Below are positions 43,473 to 51,923 of a DNA stretch of 64,000 bases, piece by piece. This stretch comes from Mucilaginibacter paludis DSM 18603 (GTDB lineage: Bacteria; Bacteroidota; Bacteroidia; Sphingobacteriales; Sphingobacteriaceae), in contig NZ_CM001403.1 in assembly GCF_000166195.2 (NCBI RefSeq), positions 5,350,432 through 5,414,431 on the forward strand, read 5' to 3'. The stretch's first letter is position 1, and each line of letters opens with the position of its first letter. The position numbers and the translations under genes are program-made. The notes beneath the pieces were generated by a model. It was given only the letters and a program-made list of their open reading frames with translations, did no database searches and had not been told where the DNA came from.

Positions 43473-44873
43473 ATGGGCAATTTACGAACAAAAGATTTAA
43501 GTAAAATAGGTTATCACAATGATCAGCTCCGGAGCCTGGTGATTGGCATAGCCTCAAAAAATTACAAGCACCACAGCAAGCAGCAGTTGCTGGATTTATT
43601 GGTGCAGATAAAAAACGACCCGGAAAGCTTTTTGGGTGATGAACTGGCCGGCAAAATTGCCGAGAAGGTGATTGGCAAAGTTGCCGGCCCGAGTTTTAAA
43701 ACCTACGATTTGATGGACGAAGCTTCGCCCTGCAAAATTTATGGTGGCAAGCATATCGAGTCGTCGGCAAAAAAACAAATGGAATTGGCAACCCTACTGC
43801 CGGTGAGCGTGCAGGGCGCTTTAATGCCCGATGCGCACATGGGCTTTGGTTTGCCCATAGGCGGGGTACTGGCTACCCATAATGCCGTAATACCTTATGC
43901 CGTTGGTATGGATATTGGCTGCCGCATGGCACTCACTATTATTGACGAAACGGACGGCTTTTTACGACGATCAGAATATCAAATTAAGCAGGCGCTTAAA
44001 AACTGGACACATTTTGGGATGGAGGGCAGTTTGGAGGTAAGGCAGGAGCACGAGGTATTGGATAGCCCCGTTTTTGGGCAAATACCATTTTTAAAACCCT
44101 TGCGTGGCAAGGCTGTAAAGCAGTTGGGTACATCGGGCGGCGGCAACCACTTTGTGGAGTTTGGCGAAATTGAGCTGGCCGAAAACAATAGCCTGGGCCT
44201 GCCTGCCAAAAAGTATACCGCCCTATTATCGCACTCGGGCAGCCGTGGGCTTGGGGCCGCAATTGCCAAACACTATACCCAGGTAGCTATAAACACTTGC
44301 AAGCTGCCACGCCATGCGCAGCAACTGGCCTGGCTGGATATGGATAGCGAAGCCGGGCAGGAGTACTGGCTTACCATGACACTGGCCGGCGATTATGCCC
44401 GGGCCTGCCACCAGCGTATCCACGCCAACCTGCTTAAGGCTTTGGGCCTTAAGGCACTGCGCGTAGTTGAAAACCACCACAACTTTGCCTGGAAAGATAC
44501 CTTAGCCGATGGGCGCCAGGTAATTATCCACCGTAAGGGTGCTACACCCGCACATCAGGGCGAGCTGGGTATTATCCCCGGCAGCATGACCACCCCCGCA
44601 TACCTGGTGATGGGTAAGGGTATTGAGGGTGCATTGTACTCCGCATCGCACGGGGCGGGCCGCGCCATGAGCCGGCAAAAGGCTAAGGATAGCATGACGG
44701 TTTCGGCCATGAAAAAAATGCTGTCGGCGGCAGGCGTAAAGCTGATAGGCGGCACGGTAGAAGAGAATCCGCAGGCTTACAAGGATATTGAAACGGTAAT
44801 TGAAGCGCAGCACGCCCTGGTTGACATTCAGGGTAAGTTTTTGCCGCGCATAGTAAGGATGAATAAGGAGTAA
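43473..44873 (+). CDS. rtcB: RtcB family RNA ligase (PrfH-associated, RtcB2-like)
   Basis: A 466-residue GTP- and Mn-dependent RNA ligase joining 2-prime,3-prime-cyclic-phosphate or 3-prime-phosphate ends to 5-prime-OH ends. Metal ligands and catalytic residues are visible: Asp147 and Cys150 in MDIGCRMA, Asn-His in SGGGNHFVE, His in LLSHSGSRG, His-His in VVENHHNFAW, and His393 in SASHGAGRAMS, equivalent to the GMP-accepting His. The open frame extends upstream to 43338, but that part overlaps the preceding gene, so the ATG at 43473 is chosen. Followed after 1 base by prfH, the defining neighbour of the RtcB2 branch, which reseals 16S rRNA cut in the decoding centre. No RtcA or archease gene adjoins it. 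Confidence 0.94.
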   Translation: MGNLRTKDLSKIGYHNDQLRSLVIGIASKNYKHHSKQQLLDLLVQIKNDPESFLGDELAGKIAEKVIGKVAGPSFKTYDLMDEASPCKIYGGKHIESSAKKQMELATLLPVSVQGALMPDAHMGFGLPIGGVLATHNAVIPYAVGMDIGCRMALTIIDETDGFLRRSEYQIKQALKNWTHFGMEGSLEVRQEHEVLDSPVFGQIPFLKPLRGKAVKQLGTSGGGNHFVEFGEIELAENNSLGLPAKKYTALLSHSGSRGLGAAIAKHYTQVAINTCKLPRHAQQLAWLDMDSEAGQEYWLTMTLAGDYARACHQRIHANLLKALGLKALRVVENHHNFAWKDTLADGRQVIIHRKGATPAHQGELGIIPGSMTTPAYLVMGKGIEGALYSASHGAGRAMSRQKAKDSMTVSAMKKMLSAAGVKLIGGTVEENPQAYKDIETVIEAQHALVDIQGKFLPRIVRMNKE

Positions 44874-44874
44874 G

Positions 44875-45495
44875 ATGATGGAAAAGATGATGATCCAAAT
44901 TACATCAGGCAAGGGCCCGGCAGAGTGTTGCCGGGTTGTAGCCTGCGTGCAAAGGCTAATGTTAAAGCAAGCCAAGCAGTTTGGCGTGGATATACAGGTG
45001 CTGGAAAACCGTGAAGCCGATTTAAGCGGCACCTTCCTCTCGGCAACCATGATGGCGCAAGGCATGCAACTGGAGGTATTTAGGCGCGAGTGGGAGGGTA
45101 CTATCCGGTGGATAGCACAAAGCCCTTACCGCAGATACCACCAGCGCAAAAACTGGTTTGTTGGTGTAGCTTTTTTTGATATAAAGCAACTGATGCAATG
45201 GAACCCTAAGGATGTAAAGCTGGAAACTACCCGTTCATCCGGCCCTGGCGGGCAGCATGTTAACAAAGTGGAAACAGCGGTAAGGGGCACGCATCTGCCT
45301 TCGGGAATCCAGGTAATGGCGATGGACAGCCGCTCGCAGCTGGAAAATAAAAAGCTGTGCCTGGCCCGGCTGGAAGCGAAAATAATGGTTTGGCAAACAG
45401 AGCAACTGATGGAGCAGCAACATAGCCAGTGGCTGCAACACCATGCCCTGGAGCGCGGCAATCCGGTTAAAACCATTACCCAAGGTTTATATTGA
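44875..45495 (+). CDS. prfH: Peptide chain release factor homologue PrfH
   Basis: A 206-residue release-factor-like protein with the peptidyl-hydrolase motif GPGGQHVNK (GGQ at 125-127) in a catalytic domain at about 110-200, and an N-terminal domain of about 100 residues (IQITSGKGPAECCRVVACVQ) in place of the stop-codon-reading domains of RF1/RF2. A basic C-terminal tail follows the GGQ domain. PrfH frees nascent chains from ribosomes with damaged decoding centres so that RtcB can reseal the 16S rRNA. The gene starts 1 base after the RtcB stop. A good Shine-Dalgarno, aaggag, lies at the end of rtcB, unusual for this AT-rich window. A second ATG follows 3 bases later (44878). Length is usual for PrfH (about 200). 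Confidence 0.93.
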   Translation: MMEKMMIQITSGKGPAECCRVVACVQRLMLKQAKQFGVDIQVLENREADLSGTFLSATMMAQGMQLEVFRREWEGTIRWIAQSPYRRYHQRKNWFVGVAFFDIKQLMQWNPKDVKLETTRSSGPGGQHVNKVETAVRGTHLPSGIQVMAMDSRSQLENKKLCLARLEAKIMVWQTEQLMEQQHSQWLQHHALERGNPVKTITQGLY

Positions 45496-45728
45496 TGGCA
45501 ATTTGTTATTGGTTATTTGTTGCTTGTTATTGAGTTGGTTATTGGTTAAGTGACAACCAGTGCTTGGTTATTTGTTATTGAGTTATTTGTTGCTTGTTAT
45601 TGAGTTACTGGGTTATTTGTTAAGTAACAATCTAATAAAAATTAAGCCGATAACAAATAACCCAGTAATCAGTAACCCAATAACTCAGTAACCAGTAACT
45701 CAATAAATCAATAACAAATAACTAAATA
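45496..45728. repeat. Low-complexity ttatttgttatt array with an inverted counterpart
   Basis: Bases about 45500-45630 are built from ttatttgtt / ttgttattgagtta words repeated many times on the plus strand. After a short spacer (about 45630-45650), bases 45650-45722 carry the reverse-complement words (ataacaaataac, cagtaac, caataact). The whole can fold as a long imperfect hairpin between two convergent genes and could act as a bidirectional terminator. No coding frame is supported. Confidence 0.7.
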
Positions 45729-45733
45729 TTCAC

Positions 45734-46258
45734 TTATTTAACGTACACAAAAGTAACGCTGTCTTTAGCGGCAACACCGCTCATATTTTCGCCAACGTAT
45801 TTGATGCTGTAGGTTGATGGTTTACTTATGGCGTAAGCTTTAAGCAGATCAACATTGATGGTCATGCTGTCCTTTGGATTTACTTTGAGGTAACTGCTTA
45901 AAGGTGGAGGCATCATACGTTTGGCCATAGCACCCTGGTAAGATACCTCGGTGCCGTTTGCATCTTTTACTTCCAGGTATTTGCTCATTAAAGGTTCAAA
46001 AGGCGTGTGCCATTTGCAAAATTGCTGTACGCTGTCGGCTTGGTTGTAAACTGTAAAGTTGAGCTGCACGGGTTCTCCAAGTTTGATGGTGTCTTTAATC
46101 TGCATTTTTGCAAATAATTTTTTATCGGATGTGGCTACGGTTTTTGGAGCGTTAAGTGAATCCGAATTCTGGGCTGTGGTTTTGTTACCTGTGTTTTTAA
46201 CGCTGCATGATGCCAGCGAAAGCAGCAGGGCCGGTAGGATGATGTTGAATGTCTTCAT
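45734..46258 (-). CDS. Lipoprotein with an Ig-like (protease-associated/inhibitor-type) domain
   Basis: A 174-residue lipoprotein. The signal ends in a lipobox, LLSLASC, with Cys18 the lipidated residue, followed by a Ser/Thr/Asn-rich linker to about 48. The rest is a single beta-rich domain with the pattern IKDTIKLGEPVQLNFTVYN, FCKWHTPFEPLMSKYLEV, GTEVSYQGAMAKR and DLLKAYAISKPSTYSIKYVG. It resembles the N-terminal domain seen in some M35-like peptidases and intracellular proteinase-inhibitor-like folds, but no catalytic His-Glu motif is present. Role unknown, and envelope location is inferred. Transcribed toward the prfH stop. A -7 element directly precedes the start, so the mRNA may be nearly leaderless. 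Confidence 0.8.
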   Translation of the reverse strand: MKTFNIILPALLLSLASCSVKNTGNKTTAQNSDSLNAPKTVATSDKKLFAKMQIKDTIKLGEPVQLNFTVYNQADSVQQFCKWHTPFEPLMSKYLEVKDANGTEVSYQGAMAKRMMPPPLSSYLKVNPKDSMTINVDLLKAYAISKPSTYSIKYVGENMSGVAAKDSVTFVYVK

Positions 46259-46263
46259 AAGGG

Positions 46264-46271
46264 CAAAGGTA
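46264..46271 (-). promoter_or_regulatory. -7 promoter element of the lipoprotein gene
   Basis: Minus-strand TACCTTTG matches TAnnTTTG exactly, 5 bases before the ATG at 46258. No clear -33 TTG. This predicts a very short or absent 5-prime leader, or a downstream start. Confidence 0.4.
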
Positions 46272-46450
46272 TCTGTTTTTGGGTCGAATAGACTTTTGCC
46301 GACATTATTATTTACGATGCTGCTAAGGAATATTATAATGGCGTTGAATTGGAGTATATTATAGTGTAGGGTGCAAATTTTTCCTCAAAAGCCTGTTTTA
46401 GTTTATAGATTATAAAATACTATCTTAGAAGCACAAACCAACTTTATCAT

Positions 46451-47470
46451 ATGAAAAGAAAACTATTAACTATTATCGCAATAGCGATAACTCACACATC
46501 TTTTGCTCAATGGGTAAGCTCTGAAAATAATATTTATAATACAAATTCAGGGAATGTTGGTATTGGAACAACCAGCCCTGGCGCTACATTGGATGTAGGC
46601 AAATTGTTAAAATCAGGAGAGTTAGGAAGCATTTTAGCGCGATTATCTGAAGGTAACGGAGTCGGAAGTGGTACATATCTGGGTGTTCGGGGGTATAACA
46701 CTCAACCAAATACCGCAACACCCAATTTGACTGATGTTAAAAGTTTTTCTATTGAACATGGTTTTTACGGAAGTATTAACGGCTCAATCAACTTCTTACG
46801 TGGTGGAGGTGCTACAGATGGTGCAATGTCATTTAGCACATATAATAACACTGAAAGAATGCGAATTGCGTCCAACGGTAATATTGGCATTGGTACAACA
46901 AATCCTCAGTACAAATTGGATGTTAATGGAGCTATCAGATATGGTGCAAACTTTCTTGGCAGACTGGGTGATGAACCAGGATTTGCGGCAATTGTAGGCG
47001 GAGTTAATGCTGGTATTAAATTTTATACCAGTGACGGTGTATCACAGCCGTTAACACTTACTTCTGATGGGAATGTCGGCATTGGTACTAATAACACTCA
47101 CTCCTATAAACTGGCTGTAAACGGTAACGTGATAGCAACGTCGGTTACTGTAAAACTTTATGACAGTTGGCCTGATTATGTTTTTAAACCCAGTTACAAT
47201 TTACCATCTCTGTCTGATGTTAAAACCTATATTGATCAAAACCATCGTCTGCCCGAGATGCCATCAGAAAATCAGGTGGCGAAAGAAGGGATCAATTTAG
47301 GGGAAATAGTTAAACTTCAAACAAAAAAAATTGAGGAGTTAACTTTATATCTCATTGAGAAAGACGCACAACTAACACAACAACAAGTCGATATTCAGCA
47401 GCAGAAAAAGATAAACGAACAATTGAATGCACGTATGATGACTTTAGAAAAAGCTTTAGGCGGTAAGTAA
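46451..47470 (+). CDS. Secreted GIGT-repeat surface protein with C-terminal coiled coil
   Basis: A 339-residue protein with signal peptide (about 1-19, ending HTSFAQ). Three repeats share the pattern NVGIGT...P...LDV (about 34-50, 150-165, 210-225), as in trimeric phage tail-fibre shafts and related Bacteroidota surface proteins, here separated by beta-rich stretches. Residues about 232-275 (SWPDYVFKPSYNLPSLSDVK, HRLPEMPSENQVAKEG) match the conserved tail end of that group, and about 280-335 are a coiled coil (KLQTKKIEELTLYLIEKDAQ then Gln-rich). No peptidase S74 chaperone motif seen. Probably trimeric, envelope or surface. A one-mismatch -7 element (tatcttag, 46421-46428) precedes it, and a strong hairpin follows the stop. 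The gene is more AT-rich than its neighbours. Confidence 0.8.
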   Translation: MKRKLLTIIAIAITHTSFAQWVSSENNIYNTNSGNVGIGTTSPGATLDVGKLLKSGELGSILARLSEGNGVGSGTYLGVRGYNTQPNTATPNLTDVKSFSIEHGFYGSINGSINFLRGGGATDGAMSFSTYNNTERMRIASNGNIGIGTTNPQYKLDVNGAIRYGANFLGRLGDEPGFAAIVGGVNAGIKFYTSDGVSQPLTLTSDGNVGIGTNNTHSYKLAVNGNVIATSVTVKLYDSWPDYVFKPSYNLPSLSDVKTYIDQNHRLPEMPSENQVAKEGINLGEIVKLQTKKIEELTLYLIEKDAQLTQQQVDIQQQKKINEQLNARMMTLEKALGGK

Positions 47471-47471
47471 T

Positions 47472-47502
47472 TAACCATTGCTTAATGTATAAGCAATGGT
47501 TA
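47472..47502 (+). terminator. Perfect 13-bp hairpin terminator
   Basis: taaccattgctta (47472-47484) pairs perfectly with taagcaatggtta (47490-47502) around a 5-base loop, starting two bases after the stop of the GIGT-repeat gene. No strong T-run follows. Confidence 0.75.
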
Positions 47503-47623
47503 TGTAAACAGCTTTAGTATAGGTAATTATAATGCGTAAGCCGGATTGTATATCCTCAACTTAATAATTATATAACATTGCAACAAAAGCTTATCAGTAA
47601 TTTTGGCTTTAGTTAATATATTG

Positions 47624-48490
47624 ATGATGTTGAAGAAGATAATTATCATAACCGGGCTTTTAATGTTTACACAAACTGTAATGGCGCAACAAGAGTTTGA
47701 TAAACAGGGTCATAGAGGATGCCGGGGTTTAATGCCCGAAAATACCATCCCTGCCATGAAAAAGGCGGTTGATTTGGGTGCTACGCTTGAGATGGATATT
47801 TCTTTTAGCCAGGATAAAGTGGTCATTGTATCTCATGATCAGTACTTATCATCTTTAATTGCACTAAAGCCCAATGGCGATACCATTAGTAAGGCCGAAG
47901 AAAAGCAGCTGATACTTTACCAGATGCCTTACCGGCAAATTGAACAATATATTTTAGGTCAAAAAAAGTATCCTTTATTTCCTAACCAGCAGCAAGTTAA
48001 AACACACATACCGCTTCTGGCCAGCCTGATTGATAGCATTGAAGCTTACGCTAAGCAAACCGGCAAACCTGCGCCTAAATACAATATTGAAACCAAAACT
48101 ACCGTAGATGGCGACAATGTTTTACACCCCGGCCCCGAAGAGTTTGTGGAGCGTTTAATGCAGGTGATTCTTCAAAAAGGGATCCAGAGCAGGGTAACCA
48201 TCCAGTCGTTTGATATCCGTACGCTCGAGATTATCCACAAAAAGTACGCTTATATGCAAACCGCTTTTCTGGTATCTGGCGGTAGCCTTCGTGAAAATCT
48301 GGCGCTTTTGAGTTTCAAGCCAACTATTTATAGCCCTGCTTATAAAACCGTAACACAAGAAGTTGTAGCGGACTGCCATGCTGCCCAAATTAAAATACTA
48401 CCGTGGACGGTTAACAGTGCCGAGGCCATCAAACGCCTGAAGGACTGGGGTGTTGACGGCATTATTTCTGACTATCCTGACCGGTTGTAA
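47624..48490 (+). CDS. Glycerophosphodiester phosphodiesterase
   Basis: A 288-residue secreted enzyme that cleaves glycerophosphodiesters to glycerol-3-phosphate and alcohol. The signal peptide is about 1-22 (GLLMFTQTVMAQQ). The GDPD motif set is intact: His-Arg in KQGHRGCRGLMPENTIPAM, the metal ligands Glu-x-Asp in LEMDISFSQD, His in VIVSHDQYL, and the C-terminal KILPWTVNSAEAIKRLKDWG plus GVDGIISDYPDRL. The open frame begins at 47603, but the ATG pair at 47624/47627 gives the natural signal peptide. TIM-barrel length is usual. A periplasmic scavenger of phospholipid head-group esters, probably expressed alone. Confidence 0.92.
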   Translation: MMLKKIIIITGLLMFTQTVMAQQEFDKQGHRGCRGLMPENTIPAMKKAVDLGATLEMDISFSQDKVVIVSHDQYLSSLIALKPNGDTISKAEEKQLILYQMPYRQIEQYILGQKKYPLFPNQQQVKTHIPLLASLIDSIEAYAKQTGKPAPKYNIETKTTVDGDNVLHPGPEEFVERLMQVILQKGIQSRVTIQSFDIRTLEIIHKKYAYMQTAFLVSGGSLRENLALLSFKPTIYSPAYKTVTQEVVADCHAAQIKILPWTVNSAEAIKRLKDWGVDGIISDYPDRL

Positions 48491-48568
48491 TACAGCGAAC
48501 CCGTGTTGGTCACGCCAGTTCCAAAAGCTATCGTGCTGCCCTACTTTCGCCATTCATAAAAAAGAGAA

Positions 48569-48847
48569 ATGAGCAACACTGCGATTAATGAGGCGATCAC
48601 GAATTATATCTGCCTGCCCTGGATTAGCAACGATGCTAAAAATAGCATCCGCGCGGCGTACGGAACCGGGATGTTGGAGTTAATTGAAGAAATATATTTG
48701 TTGGCAGCAAATGACACCATTTGGATACGTGGCGACTATCTTTCGGCCCGGTCCCAATGTGCCACTAAACTAATAACTCTATATCCTTTTTTATCAGAAG
48801 CTGCGGCCAACACCATAGCCAATATGGCAGCATATTCGTGGAGGTAA
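48569..48847 (+). CDS. Small hypothetical protein
   Basis: A 92-residue, mostly helical, acidic-to-neutral protein without signal peptide or membrane segment. I do not recognise a family. It has helix-forming stretches (INEAITNYIC, KNSIRAAYGTGMLELIEEIYL, SEAAANTIANMAAYSW), a central W-I-R-G-D-Y, and two Cys. It follows the glycerophosphodiesterase on the same strand by 78 bases, so they may be co-transcribed. Codon use looks like that of its neighbours and the frame has plausible start context (aagagaaatgagc, with a purine-rich ribosome site), which supports it being real. Confidence 0.6.
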   Translation: MSNTAINEAITNYICLPWISNDAKNSIRAAYGTGMLELIEEIYLLAANDTIWIRGDYLSARSQCATKLITLYPFLSEAAANTIANMAAYSWR

Positions 48848-49184
48848 GTTGAAAAAGCCACAACTAATTTGCCAGTTTAACTTTTACATCTAACTCCAGT
48901 TATTGAAAATTATATATCATTTTTTGTGGTTAGGCTATTTTTAACCTTTTACGTTGAATTATACCCATGAAGTGGGTGTAGGATGACGAGAAAATATTAC
49001 GCATTGGTCTTGAATTTAATTAAAAAGTTTTGATTTATGGGTGTGGCGAACTTATATTTGCCTATAAGTTAAAACATTGAAGTTTTTTTTTAAGTTTTGG
49101 TAAAACAAAAAAAGGAAAAAAAACTTCAATTAAGCAACCGTTAATATATTTAGTTCGTATATACTAACGGACCAATGCACCTAA
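48848..49184. other. AT-rich gap before the zinc-ribbon gene
   Basis: No gene or repeat recognised. A weak dyad, taccca/tgggtgta, lies at about 48962-48980, too short to call a terminator with confidence. Bases 49140-49165 (ttaatatatttagttcgtatatac) may hold a promoter. Confidence 0.35.
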
Positions 49185-49355
49185 ATGAAAGATAAGCTTA
49201 ACCACAATAATTACTATTGTCCGGCCTGTGGACAGCCGTACCATTATCAGATGTCACGTAACTGGTTTGTTAAAAACCTGTTGTGGTTTTGGCGCGTGCG
49301 AAAATTTTTTTGCGCCAAATGCTTAAAGTATAGATATGTTAGGATTGATGATTGA
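49185..49355 (+). CDS. 56-residue zinc-ribbon candidate protein
   Basis: A small protein with two CxxC knuckles: YYCPACGQPYHY near residues 11-21 and FFCAKCLKYRYV near 42-53. The ~27-residue spacer between them is rich in Trp, Arg and Lys (SRNWFVKNLLWFWRVRKF). Four Cys in this layout would bind one zinc ion as a zinc ribbon. Basic charge suggests nucleic-acid or membrane contact. No family was recognised. It lies alone between the small hypothetical gene and the minus-strand beta-helix gene. Regular start, a Cys pattern unlikely by chance and normal stop support it as real. A role in the adjacent polysaccharide locus is not indicated. Confidence 0.55.
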   Translation: MKDKLNHNNYYCPACGQPYHYQMSRNWFVKNLLWFWRVRKFFCAKCLKYRYVRIDD

Positions 49356-49414
49356 TGTAGTTTATCATTATCAAACTTGTGTAATGATGTTATTGTTCTA
49401 TACCGTATTCTTTA

Positions 49415-50737
49415 TCAATATTGTTGATAAGCGCCTATATCTGTAGGTTGCTCCACCCGTCGTCTGCGTCCCTCAAAATCAACTTTACTATAGGTTGTTA
49501 CATTCGCCCTTCGGACAGCCGGGCTTTTAGGCTGAAGTTTAAAATTAGCGTATAGGTTGTTAGCCGGATTGATAAACGCAGGGTTAACACCCGTAATACA
49601 CGACGAGGTTGATATGCCCGCTTTAGCTTTATCAGGAAAAGTTATATTATAATGCAGGTTGTTTTGGTAAATTAAATTGGTATTTAAGTAATTTGAATTG
49701 ATAACAGATACCGAGTCTGCAACGAGAATGTTATTAATAATTTTAACATCATTCCCCAAGCCCGACAAAATTTGCCCGGGATTAAACTCTTTATTGCGGG
49801 AATTGCAATAGGCTGTGTTGTTAATAATATCGATATGGTCGCTTTGAAAAGCATGTATTCCTGTACCCCCGTTAAACCAGCATATGTTGTTTTCAATCAA
49901 TGTTCTGCCCTGGTACTCTTTTAATTTTGATCCATTTTGTTTGTTCCTGAAATCGTCAACTATAATTCCATTGCCATCGTAAATCTTACACATTTTTATC
50001 CACGGAACAAGTGCCTTATTATTATAACATTTGTTTCTCCTGATAAAGTTATGGTAGCCACTGGTGCGGTCGTAATTCCAGAACTGATAAAATGAGATCG
50101 CGCTGGTGCCGAATACGGTATACCAACTTGTATTATAAACAATGTTTTCTTCAACCGTGATGTAGTCGGCATGAGAAACGCCTATTCCGCCTCCTCCACA
50201 ATCATGAATGATGTTTTTGGAGACGATGATATGATGAGAATGCCGGTTCTTAGTACTTTCTATAACTATAGCGTTGCCATTGTAAGCGGGATCAAAAGTT
50301 CCTTTGGGGTTTGCACAGCTCTTAGGTTGTGTTAAGGCTTTCCGGAGGGTAACCCTGGCATTATTGCCTATGATTTCAAAACCTGTTATTTTAACATAAC
50401 TAACGCCATTTTTAACAGATATGCCGGCCCATCCGTTAAACTTAATTTTAGGGTGTTCGCCCGGATAATTGATGTAAACCACATATTTGCCATTTTTACC
50501 GCTTTTGGGTATATCCAATACGTTACATGTTTTGCACGGATTTAAATAAGTACCATCCATTACAAAAACAGTATCGCCAGGCTTGGTTAAGTTAGCTGCA
50601 TCTTGTATGTTTTTTTTGGGCTGATAAGGGCTTAGCCCGTTAAACTTCTCATTCCCTTTGCCGGAGCTTACGTAGAAACGGGTGGCAAACAAATGATTGG
50701 CAGATAGTAAAAGTAAAAATAATAGCAAGGATTTCAT
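49415..50737 (-). CDS. Secreted right-handed parallel beta-helix protein (pectate-lyase-like fold)
   Basis: A 440-residue protein. It starts best at the ATG at 50737 (MKSLLLFLLLLSANHLFA signal peptide, about 1-19), since the frame to 50767 only adds a poor leader. After the signal comes FYVSSGKGNEKFNGLSPYQPKKNIQDAANLTKPGD, the opening of DUF1565-type beta-helix proteins, then beta-helix rungs with Asn/Gly-rich turns (ITGFEIIGNNARV, HHIIVSKNIIHDCGGGGIG, YITVEENIVYNTS, DHIDIINNTAYCNS). The C-terminus (PTDIGAYQQY) is the usual end of this group. A polysaccharide lyase, epimerase or hydrolase is likely by fold, but no lyase catalytic residues are certain. It is divergent from the exopolysaccharide operon, so it may trim or modify that polymer. 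Confidence 0.88.
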   Translation of the reverse strand: MKSLLLFLLLLSANHLFATRFYVSSGKGNEKFNGLSPYQPKKNIQDAANLTKPGDTVFVMDGTYLNPCKTCNVLDIPKSGKNGKYVVYINYPGEHPKIKFNGWAGISVKNGVSYVKITGFEIIGNNARVTLRKALTQPKSCANPKGTFDPAYNGNAIVIESTKNRHSHHIIVSKNIIHDCGGGGIGVSHADYITVEENIVYNTSWYTVFGTSAISFYQFWNYDRTSGYHNFIRRNKCYNNKALVPWIKMCKIYDGNGIIVDDFRNKQNGSKLKEYQGRTLIENNICWFNGGTGIHAFQSDHIDIINNTAYCNSRNKEFNPGQILSGLGNDVKIINNILVADSVSVINSNYLNTNLIYQNNLHYNITFPDKAKAGISTSSCITGVNPAFINPANNLYANFKLQPKSPAVRRANVTTYSKVDFEGRRRRVEQPTDIGAYQQY

Positions 50738-51127
50738 TCTTAGCAACGGGATTTTAGTTAATAACACCCATTGGTAAATTTTGTTATAAAGTGCTTAAAT
50801 TGTATTAAATAGCAAATTGTATTTCGTTTATTGAAAAAAAAAGCCGCTTAGTTAAATATTTTGCTAAATACTTAAAACAAGCTTTCTTGTTTGCTGTTAG
50901 CAAGTTGATTATTATGTGTTCATCAGATCTGTTATCATCCCCTCACGTAGGGGCGGAAAAGCGCAATCAATGTGCTAATAAATTCATTAAGTAAAGCTCG
51001 TTTGCCATAGTTCAAAGCGATAGCTTGTTCAGGGCAGAGGTGTCTCTATAAATTAGAGATTTTATTAGCGCAGGCGTCTTTACCTGGTAGCTTATCAATA
51101 TTTATCTAACAATTCAATATTTATATA
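50738..51127. other. Divergent promoter region of the exopolysaccharide locus
   Basis: Non-coding gap between the beta-helix and Wza genes. Two small dyads are seen: cccct/agggg at 50939-50953 and tctcta/tagaga at 51043-51059. The second lies about 70 bases before the Wza start and may be an operator or leader hairpin. No JUMPstart-like element noted. Confidence 0.4.
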
Positions 51128-51919
51128 ATGCAATTTACCACATCTCCCTTAATTAAATCCACAAAAAAAGTACTCCTTTTTTTATCCGTAGCCGTATTAA
51201 TGGCATCATGTTCCAGCTACAGAAAGACTCCATATTTTCAGGATCTGACCAGGTCACAAATCACCACCGAGGATATAAAAAATCTTGAAGCTATAACAAT
51301 ACAGCCTCAAGATCAGCTATCTATTAGCGTAACCAGTTTAAACCAGGATGCGGCCAATGTATTTACAAACAATCTGCAAGGTGCCGGCACAAATTCTGCC
51401 AGCCCGGTTTATGGTTATGTTGTAAACCAAAATGGCGAAATTACTTTGCCGTTGGTTGGCACCATGAAAGTTTCAGGATTAACACCCACCCAGTTAAGCA
51501 CCAACTTGCAACAACAATTGCTAACTTACCTGAGCAAGCCCAACGTGTATGTTAGAATAGTTAATTTTAAAGTTGCTGTAATGGGCGATGTTATGCATCC
51601 CAATGTTTACAATAGCCCGGGTGAGCGGCTTACACTTACAGAAGCTTTAACCTTGGCCGGAGATTTAAATATTACCGCCAAGCGGGATGATATTCTGTTG
51701 GTGAGGGAAGTAGACGGAAAAAGGGTTTTTGTTCCGATTGATATTACCTCTAAAAAATTGTTTGAGTCGCCGTATTTCTATCTTAAACCTAACGATTTAA
51801 TCTATGTGCAACCAGGTAAGTTGAAGCTTGCCACAGCAGACACCGGATATCGTAACGCCAGCCTTATTATATCAGCACTTTCTCTAATCGCCATCTCTAT
51901 TTCCTTATTTACCCGATAG
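51128..51919 (+). CDS. Polysaccharide export lipoprotein (Wza-like)
   Basis: A 263-residue outer-membrane export protein. The signal ends in a lipobox, AVLMASC, with Cys about residue 28. The polysaccharide export domain follows (about 55-145; ITIQPQDQLSISVTSLNQDA, YVVNQNGEITLPLVGTMKVSG), then a SLBB domain (about 148-235; KVAVMGDVMHPNVYNSPGER), and a C-terminal membrane helix (about 243-261) characteristic of the Bacteroidota branch. It forms the channel through which the chain leaves. First gene of the exopolysaccharide operon, followed after 4 bases by the Wzc-like kinase. Length is usual for the Bacteroidota type (about 260). Confidence 0.93.
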   Translation: MQFTTSPLIKSTKKVLLFLSVAVLMASCSSYRKTPYFQDLTRSQITTEDIKNLEAITIQPQDQLSISVTSLNQDAANVFTNNLQGAGTNSASPVYGYVVNQNGEITLPLVGTMKVSGLTPTQLSTNLQQQLLTYLSKPNVYVRIVNFKVAVMGDVMHPNVYNSPGERLTLTEALTLAGDLNITAKRDDILLVREVDGKRVFVPIDITSKKLFESPYFYLKPNDLIYVQPGKLKLATADTGYRNASLIISALSLIAISISLFTR

Positions 51920-51923
51920 AACT

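Noticed and set aside
50939..50953. cccct-cacgt-agggg dyad as a terminator
   Set aside because: Only 5 bp of stem, no T-run, and located in a divergent promoter gap where no transcript should end.
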